From contig WAMH01000147.1 in assembly GCA_015522395.1 (NCBI GenBank), positions 1 to 6,751 on the forward strand: a stretch of DNA of 6,751 nt. Direction: 5' to 3'. The DNA is from Thermococcus sp. (lineage in GTDB: Archaea; Methanobacteriota_B; Thermococci; Thermococcales; Thermococcaceae). The position numbers were made by a program, and so were the translations under genes. The notes beneath the pieces are model-generated. The model ran no database searches and was not told the DNA's origin. It worked only from the letters and a program-made list of their open reading frames with translations. This document shows positions 1 through 4,647 of this stretch, one piece after another; the first letter of the stretch is position 1; every line of letters starts with the position of its first letter.

Positions 1-445
1 AGTAAATCTGCCTCTTTACGCCATCGCCGTAGCGAACCGACCTGCTGACGATTTTATTCCCGTCGAGGAGGGAGCTCGCCTCTTTAACGAGGGCCAGCTT
101 ATCACCGATGTCAACGTCGGCAACGGGCTTCTTTGCCTCCAGCTCGGCCCTATCAAAGACGGGATCTCCAAGGTAAATCCGGGAGTTTCCCTTCGAGAGC
201 TTCGCTATCTTCATAGCCGTCTCGATGGCCTTCTCGGCCCGCCCCATGTCGTTGGCACTGGAGAAGCCCCAGGCACCGTTGAACGCCCTCACCCCTATCC
301 CAACCTCGGTGTTGAGGGACAACTCCTCAAGCTGACCGTTCTCCATCACCACCTGGGTGGCCCCCACCTCGGTTATCCTGATCTCATAGTACAACACCCC
401 GTAACGTCTCGCCAGTGATTCAGCGGTTCTGATGATCCTCTCCAT
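1..445 (-). CDS. tldD: TldD/PmbA-family metalloprotease, N-terminal part (cut by left edge)
   Basis: This leftward gene is open from an ATG at 445-443 to the window edge, giving 148 complete codons. The translation begins MERIIRTAESLARRYGV and contains VMENGQLEEL followed by GIGVRAFNGAWGFSSAND, which matches the conserved N-terminal domain of TldD/PmbA proteins (old MEROPS U62), usually about 450 residues. Family knowledge: TldD and TldE/PmbA form a cytoplasmic heterodimeric metalloprotease that degrades unfolded peptides and matures some modified peptides. The zinc-binding HExxxH lies in the C-terminal half and is outside the window, so I cannot tell an active TldD from an inactive TldE-like partner, although the GVR...GAWGF signature favours TldD. 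A GGTGG SD about five bases upstream supports the start. The gene diverges from the winged-helix regulator across 93 bp. Confidence 0.9.
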   Translation of the reverse strand, partial: MERIIRTAESLARRYGVLYYEIRITEVGATQVVMENGQLEELSLNTEVGIGVRAFNGAWGFSSANDMGRAEKAIETAMKIAKLSKGNSRIYLGDPVFDRAELEAKKPVADVDIGDKLALVKEASSLLDGNKIVSRSVRYGDGVKRQIY

Positions 446-461
446 GAAACCCACCGATGCA

Positions 462-484
462 CATAAAAAGGAAGGGCTTTTATG
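462..484. repeat. 7-bp inverted repeat carrying two opposed TATA-like arms
   Basis: CATAAAA (462-468) and TTTTATG (478-484) are perfect inverted copies separated by nine bases. Read rightward, the left arm is a TATA-like box that could serve the regulator operon (start near 492). Read leftward, the right arm is the predicted tldD box. Complexes built on the two arms would overlap. Confidence 0.55.
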
Positions 485-490
485 GTTTCT
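478..490 (-). promoter_or_regulatory. Predicted BRE/TATA promoter for the tldD-like gene
   Basis: On the minus strand, GAAACCATAAAAG is a purine-rich BRE followed by a TATA-like box (CATAAAA, 484-478). Archaeal start sites usually lie about 25-27 bases from the box centre, which predicts initiation near 455 and a leader of about 10 bases carrying the GGTGG SD. This short-leader geometry is usual for Thermococcales. It is a prediction from spacing only. Confidence 0.5.
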
Positions 491-499
491 CATGGAGAA
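487..499. promoter_or_regulatory. 13-bp palindrome, candidate operator for the winged-helix regulator
   Basis: TTCTC-ATG-GAGAA is a perfect 5-bp inverted repeat with a 3-bp centre. It lies between the divergent promoters and the regulator gene, at the start site predicted from the 462-468 box. The symmetry and location suit a dimeric winged-helix protein regulating itself, but a 5-bp arm can occur by chance. Confidence 0.3.
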
Positions 500-538
500 T
501 CGATAGAGGGATGAACCACAAGGGTTTAAGTGTTGCCT

Positions 539-1054
539 ATGAAGAGACGGGATGAGATACTGAACGCCATAAGGGCCGAGCCGGGGATAACCTTCAGGGG
601 ACTGGTCAGAAAGCTGGGCCTTGGGATAGGGGACCTCCAGTATCAGCTTCGAAAGCTGGAGGAGGAGGGAGAGGTTTTCTCCCGCAGGATGGGCAGGAGA
701 AGATACCTCTTCCCGAGGGACTTTGAGGAGGAGGCCCAGAGGCTCCTGATAGCCATCTCAACGGACACAAGGAGAAAGATACTCCTGAAGCTCATCGAAG
801 GCCCCACAGATCAGAAGGGACTGTCCGAGGCCCTTGGGGTGAGTCAGCCCACCGTAAGCTATCACATGAACGAACTGATGAAGCTCGGCATCGTCGAGGC
901 CGAGAGGAGGGGACGGAACGTGGTTTACAGGCTCACCTGCGACCCGGAGACCCTCGTCAGAATGATAAGGGAGTACCGACCGGGTCTGCTTGAGAAGCTC
1001 GCCGACGGCCTGATAGACCTACTGGCCGGTGTGGGTGGTGAAGAAGATGATTGA
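539..1054 (+). CDS. Transcriptional regulator with two winged helix-turn-helix domains
   Basis: The 171-residue product has two DNA-binding domains in tandem. The first (about residues 4-58) runs from RRDEILNAIRAEPGITF through a helix ending LQYQLRKLEEEG to a basic wing, RRMGRRRYLF. The second (about 66-134) is ArsR/MarR-like: STDTRRKILLKLIEGP, a probable recognition helix SQPTVSYHMNELMKLGIV, and a wing AERRGRNVVYRL. A hydrophobic C-terminal helix (about 145-164) may dimerise, followed by an acidic tail. This resembles archaeal two-HTH regulators (COG3398-like, from memory). No ligand domain or metal-binding cysteine cluster is visible. The start is uncertain: an in-frame GTG at 530 would add three residues, and neither start has a strong SD; I chose ATG 539 because the domain starts immediately after it. 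The next gene overlaps its stop, so the two are co-transcribed and probably translationally coupled. Its targets are unknown; itself, tldD and the S16 protease gene are the nearest candidates. Confidence 0.85.
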   Translation: MKRRDEILNAIRAEPGITFRGLVRKLGLGIGDLQYQLRKLEEEGEVFSRRMGRRRYLFPRDFEEEAQRLLIAISTDTRRKILLKLIEGPTDQKGLSEALGVSQPTVSYHMNELMKLGIVEAERRGRNVVYRLTCDPETLVRMIREYRPGLLEKLADGLIDLLAGVGGEEDD

Positions 1055-1301
1055 GATGCTACTCGCGGTCGTAACGCTCATCCTGTCGCTACTCCTGGCC
1101 GGGATTTCATACGTGGCATACAAGAAGAGCCACCTCCGCCCGGCTCTCTACCTGCTGATAGCATTCCTGCTCTTCGCCCTAAAGAAGACCATAGATGCCC
1201 TGACGATGGCCCAGTGGATCAAGAGGGACGTCGGTGGGATAACAGCGGCGCTCGAGATGCTCGTCCTGTTCCTGCTCCTGCTGTCCTTCTGGAAGAGGTG
1301 A
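1047..1301 (+). CDS. Small three-helix membrane protein, function unknown
   Basis: An 84-residue, very hydrophobic protein with predicted membrane helices at about residues 3-24, 32-50 and 65-82, ending in FWKR. Short basic loops (KKSHLR, then IKRD) join the helices, and the pair Lys46-Lys47 falls within or at the edge of helix 2, which is unusual for a buried segment. The open frame extends upstream to a GTG at 1029, but ATG 1047 is preferred because GGTGGTGAAG sits at the right distance before it and the membrane helix starts at once. The start lies 8 bp inside the regulator gene, a layout typical of translational coupling. Small membrane proteins encoded next to winged-helix regulators are also known in haloarchaea (DUF7521-like, from memory and not verified). 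A role as membrane partner or sensor for the regulator is inference only. Confidence 0.75.
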   Translation: MIEMLLAVVTLILSLLLAGISYVAYKKSHLRPALYLLIAFLLFALKKTIDALTMAQWIKRDVGGITAALEMLVLFLLLLSFWKR

Positions 1302-1346
1302 GTTCAACGGTTCAGATGCCCCTCCGCCGGCTAAGAAAAATGAACC

Positions 1347-1374
1347 AAAAACGCTTTATTGAACGCCGTTTTTT
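1347..1374. repeat. 7-bp inverted repeat bracketing the S16 gene TATA box, ending in a T run
   Basis: AAAAACG (1347-1353) and CGTTTTT (1367-1373) are perfect inverted copies around a 13-bp spacer containing the predicted TATA box. The right arm lies in TTTTTT (1369-1374), so the element could also end transcription of the upstream regulator operon, since archaeal termination mainly needs a T run. Operator and terminator roles are both possible. Confidence 0.4.
1354..1361 (+). promoter_or_regulatory. Predicted TATA box of the S16 protease gene
   Basis: CTTTATTG is preceded by the purine-rich AAAAACG, which suits a BRE. Its centre predicts initiation near 1383, giving a leader of about 10 bases that holds GGGGTGAG, the SD for the GTG start at 1393. 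The close fit of box, leader and SD supports a separate promoter for this gene. Confidence 0.5.
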
Positions 1375-1392
1375 CTTATCCGGGGTGAGAGA

Positions 1393-3324
1393 GTGAAGAA
1401 ACTGACCGTAGTGGCACTGATTCTGATGCTGGTTCTGCCCTTTACGGGATTCGCAGCGGCGCAGTGCCCGGCCGAGGGACACACGGTTGTGATGAAGGCT
1501 CCGGCGGTTTCAAAGACTGCCAACGGCCAGCTGGTTGGAGTCGTCACCGAGTTCGTAATAACCGTCGCCCCAGGAAGCGGTCACGTTTACATAGAGACGT
1601 GGCCGCTGGCGCAGGTGGACATGCAGGCCAGCGCCAGGCTTGCGGCGCAGGTGGCAGGGCAGGTCCTCGGGGTCAACATGAGCAAATACGACGTTTTCAT
1701 ACAGGTCAAGGCCAACGCGCCCATCATAGGCGGTCCCTCGGCAGGGGGGACCATGACGGTGGGGATAATAGCCGCCCTTGAGGGCTGGAAGATCAATCCA
1801 AAGGTCATGATGACGGGCATGATAAACCCCGATGGAACCATCGGGCCCGTCGGAGGGATACTTGAGAAGGCCTCCGCGGCCCACGAGGCGGGGGTTAAGC
1901 TCTTCCTGATTCCGGAAGGTCAAAGGATACAGTACGTTCAGGAGACCCAGAAGAAGGAGATAGGGGGCATAATCGAAATAAACAGCGAGACCAAGAGGGT
2001 CGACGTCGTAAAGTACGCCGAGGAGCGCTGGGGCCTCAAGGTCGTCGAGGTCAAGAACATCTACCAGGCGGTCTATTACTTCACAGGCCACAGAATACCC
2101 CAGCCGAGGGCACCGGCCTACGTCAAGATAGACACCTCCTTCCTCAAAGGGGACGCCATAACCGACTACCAAAACACCACGGAGTACTATGAGAAGGTCG
2201 TAAAGGCCCTGAAAAACAGCAACGTGGGATACGAGACGTACACGACCCTCATGGCCGCCCTCAACCAAGCGGAGAGCCTGCTCAACCAGTCAAGGGAGGA
2301 CCTCAACAGCGGCATGTACTACACGGCCCTAAGCAGGGATTTCCAGGCGAGGATCATCATAAGGCACGTTGACTGGTACCTGAACACAAGCACGCAGGAG
2401 GACGTGCAGAAGCTTCTAAAGTACACGCAAGAGCAGATAAACCAGTCGGAGCAGTTCGTATCGGGGCTGAAGATAAGGGGCATAACCATGCTCCAGGCCG
2501 TCGCGGCTGCCCAGCAGAGGGTCGAGGAAGCGAAGAGCCTTCTCAACAGCGCCTGGAAGTACTACTACTCGGGCGACTACTGGGACGCCATCGGGGACGC
2601 CGCCTACGCCTACGAGAGGGCAAAGACGGCCGTCTTCTGGGCCAAGCTCGGCGAGAGGTTCGCGGGCGGAAGGGTCATAAGCAGGGAGACAGTTAAGACG
2701 ACCGCTAGGGAGTACATAGACGAGTCCAGCCTCATAGTGGCCTACATAGAGTCGATGTACGGAAACGCCGCCGGCGACCTGCAGAGCAGCATACAGCAGG
2801 CAGAGCAGTACTACGAGGACGGCAAATACTCGGCGGCGCTCTTCACCGCAATGGAGGCGCGCGTTCAGGGACAGGTGTTCCTCGACACGCTCGGAATAAC
2901 CAACACGACGGTTCTCTTTGACAAGCTGGCCCAGATGAAGACCGACGCGAGAACCGCCATAGGAATCGCCGAGGAGAAGGGGGTCAAGCCGATACTCGCG
3001 ATGGCCTACTACGAGTTCGCCGAGAGCTACGAAAAGAGCGCCAGGGAGAAGGGCGACGTAAACGACCTCCAGACTGCCATGATATTCTACCAGTACGCAA
3101 GGGAAACGGCGGGACTGTTCCTCACCAGCCCGATGACGCCCTCCACCGCCCCGGCCAGCAACAGCACGGGGATACCGGAGATAGTCGTCCCCGGCGGTTC
3201 GAACGGCTCGACTTCGACCACCACGCCCGTTTCAGCGGGTACTGGTGAAACCGCGTGGGACCTGGTTGCGGCGGTTGCCATAGGTGCCTTCCTCATCGGC
3301 GCCCTGACAGGAAGGAAGCTCTGA
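1393..3324 (+). CDS. Exported, membrane-anchored Lon-type (S16) serine protease without an ATPase domain
   Basis: The 643-residue protein starts at a GTG with GGGGTGAG just upstream. It begins with a signal peptide (KK, hydrophobic residues 4-20, likely cleavage near AAA/Q at 23-24). Residues about 27-232 form an S16 protease domain: GGPSAGG places the nucleophile at Ser116, and PVGGILEKASAAHEAG places the lysine at Lys159. The Ser-Lys distance of 43 equals that of E. coli Lon (679/722), and FLIPEG follows as expected. No AAA+ Walker motifs are present, so proteolysis should not need ATP. This fits the archaeal COG1750-type predicted serine proteases. Residues 286-577 are helical and hold four degenerate repeats. 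A Ser/Thr/Pro-rich stalk (578-618), one membrane helix (about 622-638) and RKL follow. Several N-glycosylation sequons support an outside location. The substrate is unknown; surface protein turnover or use of extracellular peptides is inference. Confidence 0.9.
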   Translation: MKKLTVVALILMLVLPFTGFAAAQCPAEGHTVVMKAPAVSKTANGQLVGVVTEFVITVAPGSGHVYIETWPLAQVDMQASARLAAQVAGQVLGVNMSKYDVFIQVKANAPIIGGPSAGGTMTVGIIAALEGWKINPKVMMTGMINPDGTIGPVGGILEKASAAHEAGVKLFLIPEGQRIQYVQETQKKEIGGIIEINSETKRVDVVKYAEERWGLKVVEVKNIYQAVYYFTGHRIPQPRAPAYVKIDTSFLKGDAITDYQNTTEYYEKVVKALKNSNVGYETYTTLMAALNQAESLLNQSREDLNSGMYYTALSRDFQARIIIRHVDWYLNTSTQEDVQKLLKYTQEQINQSEQFVSGLKIRGITMLQAVAAAQQRVEEAKSLLNSAWKYYYSGDYWDAIGDAAYAYERAKTAVFWAKLGERFAGGRVISRETVKTTAREYIDESSLIVAYIESMYGNAAGDLQSSIQQAEQYYEDGKYSAALFTAMEARVQGQVFLDTLGITNTTVLFDKLAQMKTDARTAIGIAEEKGVKPILAMAYYEFAESYEKSAREKGDVNDLQTAMIFYQYARETAGLFLTSPMTPSTAPASNSTGIPEIVVPGGSNGSTSTTTPVSAGTGETAWDLVAAVAIGAFLIGALTGRKL

Positions 3325-3340
3325 TGCCCCTTTCTTTCTT
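3325..3340 (+). terminator. T-rich tract after the S16 protease gene
   Basis: Directly after the TGA stop comes TGCCCC followed by TTTCTTTCTT. Pyrimidine-rich T tracts of this kind suffice for archaeal RNA polymerase termination. It fills the 14-bp gap between the convergent genes. No matching T run is seen for the opposite direction. Confidence 0.5.
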
Positions 3341-4457
3341 ACACCAGTGCCCTGAGGAACTCAAGGTAGAGCCTCTTGACCCTTCTGACAGATGAAATGC
3401 TCACCCACTCGTCCGCGGAATGCCAGTTGGCCCCAATAGGGCCGTAGACGAGGGTTGGCTTGCCGAGGTAGGTTCCGAAGTAGTTGAAGTCCCCGACGCT
3501 TCTCCCGTAGATTATCCTTGGATCCTCTCCGAAGAGGGCCCTGTGAACGGAGCGGAAGGTGTTGACGAAGCGGTTGTTCTTCCTGACGGTGTAGGGAAGC
3601 ATTTCCGGCGTGGGTCTCTCGAACCTGCTTATCTCAACGTTTCCCCTGAGTCCAAGCCTTCCCCAGAGGGCCAGCAGTTCGTCCCTCACCTTCTCCCAGT
3701 CCTCGCCGGGAACTATGTGGCGGTCGATGATGGCCATCGCCTCATCCGGAACGCTCAGCCCGTCGGCCGAACCCTCGATGTGAAGCGTGCAGTAAGAACC
3801 CCTGCCAAGCTTTCCGTGTCTTTTGAGACGTATCCCCCTGAGGTTTCCAACGAGCCTTCCGAGCTCTTCAACGGCATTTATTCCAAGGTCAGGCCTTGCC
3901 GCATGCGCCTTCTTTCCCTCAACCCCCACCTTCACGACGAACCTTCCCCTCGCGCCTAACATTAGGCTCTCGTTGGTCGGCTCAGCGACGAGGACCAGAT
4001 CGGCTCCCTTCAGCTTTCCGCTCTGTATAAGCCCCCACGCACCACTTGAGTAGCCTTCTTCGTCGCTCACCGCCGTAAATATAACGTTCGGCCTCCTCTT
4101 CCTTGGAAGCTCCCCCAGCTCCACAAAGGCACACAGAAGGGCCGCGAGACCTGCCTTCATGTCCGCGCTCCCGAGACCGTAGAATCTGTCGCCGTCGAGT
4201 TCCCCGAGGGGATTTTTGCTCCAGTCCCCTGACGCCCTAACGGTGTCCATGTGACCGTTCAGAACCACCGTCGGTCCCTTCCCCGGGAGGTAGGCTATTA
4301 CATCATCCCCAAATCCCCTAACAGATAGGGTCTCAACCTCAAGGCCCCTCTCGGTTAAAAAGTCCCGTATGAAAGCCGAGATCTTGCCCTCTTTCCCGGT
4401 GGGGGACTCGATGGAGACAAGCTCCCTGAGAAGTTCCACCTCCAAAGGAACCACCAT
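3339..4457 (-). CDS. M20-family metallopeptidase/deacylase (ArgE/DapE/CPG2 type)
   Basis: The 372-residue product is a full-length zinc-dependent M20 amidohydrolase. Visible ligands and catalytic residues are His69 and Asp71 (NGHMDT), the bridging Asp99 (GSADMK), the general base Glu133 with metal ligand Glu134 (SDEEG), Glu159 (VAEPT) and His346 (NWHSADE). The lid/dimerisation domain is about residues 170-285 and includes the usual KKAHAARPD His185. Such enzymes remove an acyl or aminoacyl group from an amino acid or cleave dipeptides in the cytoplasm. The substrate (N-acetyl-ornithine, succinyl-diaminopimelate, acyl-amino acid or dipeptide) cannot be told from sequence alone. The start is open: ATG 4457 has no SD, while an in-frame TTG at 4445 gives MEVELLREL and has GGTGG five bases upstream. 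The gene stands alone, convergent with the S16 gene and divergent from hyfC, so it is probably unrelated to the hydrogenase. Confidence 0.93.
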   Translation of the reverse strand: MVVPLEVELLRELVSIESPTGKEGKISAFIRDFLTERGLEVETLSVRGFGDDVIAYLPGKGPTVVLNGHMDTVRASGDWSKNPLGELDGDRFYGLGSADMKAGLAALLCAFVELGELPRKRRPNVIFTAVSDEEGYSSGAWGLIQSGKLKGADLVLVAEPTNESLMLGARGRFVVKVGVEGKKAHAARPDLGINAVEELGRLVGNLRGIRLKRHGKLGRGSYCTLHIEGSADGLSVPDEAMAIIDRHIVPGEDWEKVRDELLALWGRLGLRGNVEISRFERPTPEMLPYTVRKNNRFVNTFRSVHRALFGEDPRIIYGRSVGDFNYFGTYLGKPTLVYGPIGANWHSADEWVSISSVRRVKRLYLEFLRALV

Positions 4458-4474
4458 ATGGGAATGGAGGGGCC

Positions 4475-4490
4475 CCTTAAGTGGATTTCG
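4475..4490 (-). promoter_or_regulatory. Predicted BRE/TATA promoter for the M20 gene
   Basis: Read on the minus strand, GAAATCC then ACTTAAGG is BRE-like plus TATA-like. Initiation is predicted near 4453-4456, at the annotated ATG itself. The transcript would therefore be leaderless, or begin just before a downstream TTG start at 4445. The assignment rests on spacing only. Confidence 0.45.
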
Positions 4491-4510
4491 GGTGCCGTGT
4501 GGTTCATCGA

Positions 4511-4529
4511 GCGTCGGGTACGTTGACGC
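4511..4529. promoter_or_regulatory. GCGTC-N9-GACGC inverted repeat upstream of the hyf promoter, candidate regulator site
   Basis: Perfect 5-bp arms lie nine bases apart, just upstream of the hyfC BRE and TATA box and between the two divergent promoters. Upstream placement is the usual position for an archaeal activator, such as those that turn on hydrogenase operons. The regulator is not identified. Confidence 0.35.
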
Positions 4530-4541
4530 AACATTTAAAAA
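4527..4541 (+). promoter_or_regulatory. Predicted BRE/TATA promoter of the hyf operon
   Basis: CGCAACA followed by TTTAAAAA (4534-4541) is the best TATA match in the window. Initiation is predicted at about 4562-4565, within or next to the GGG of the CCCGG inverted repeat, leaving a leader of about 85 nt before the TTG start at 4648. Confidence 0.6.
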
Positions 4542-4561
4542 CCCTTGACAATACCCACCCC

Positions 4562-4647
4562 GGGTAAAATTCCGGGCGAAGGCGTCCGCCCTAAGTGCCC
4601 ATTAGAGGGCTAATGACGCCTGTTCTCCCAGTCAGGAGGTGACGCCC
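4562..4647 (+). promoter_or_regulatory. Long structured 5' leader of the hyf operon, with the SD that sets the hyfC start
   Basis: The leader contains a perfect hairpin, CATTAG-AGGG-CTAATG (4600-4615). GGCGTC at 4581-4586 can pair with either of two GACGCC copies, at 4615-4620 or 4641-4646. The second copy overlaps the end of the SD and fills the gap before the TTG start, so the two pairings are mutually exclusive and only one would block ribosome access. The SD, GGAGGTGA (4635-4642), stands five bases before TTG 4648. It overlaps the upstream in-frame GTG at 4639, which rules that codon out as the likely start. Regulation by leader folding is inferred, not shown. Confidence 0.45.

Noticed and set aside
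523..530. GTTTAAG as TATA box for the regulator
   Set aside because: Initiation would fall near 553, inside the coding region after both candidate starts, so upstream boxes fit better.
511..555. Possible 14-codon upstream ORF (ATG at 511) overlapping the regulator start
   Set aside because: There is no SD before it and it ends just inside the regulator gene. It could be real if transcription begins near 508, but nothing beyond the ATG supports it.
1456..1470. Lipoprotein reading of the S16 signal peptide because of Cys25
   Set aside because: The residue before the cysteine is Gln (AAAQC), not the small residue a lipobox needs, and the protein already has a C-terminal anchor.
1510..2268. 252-codon open frame on the minus strand inside the S16 protease gene
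   Set aside because: It lies wholly antisense to a gene with clear motifs. Its Leu/Tyr/Asp/Val/Gly-rich product is typical of the reverse complement of GC-rich codons, and no promoter or SD stands out.
1393..3324. Identification as the ordinary archaeal membrane protease LonB
   Set aside because: LonB has an N-terminal AAA+ ATPase with Walker motifs and its protease domain at the C-terminus. Here the protease domain is N-terminal after a signal peptide, and no ATPase motif is present.
3420..3959. 179-codon open frame on the plus strand inside the M20 gene
   Set aside because: The opposite strand encodes a complete M20 enzyme with every metal ligand. This frame has no recognisable domain.
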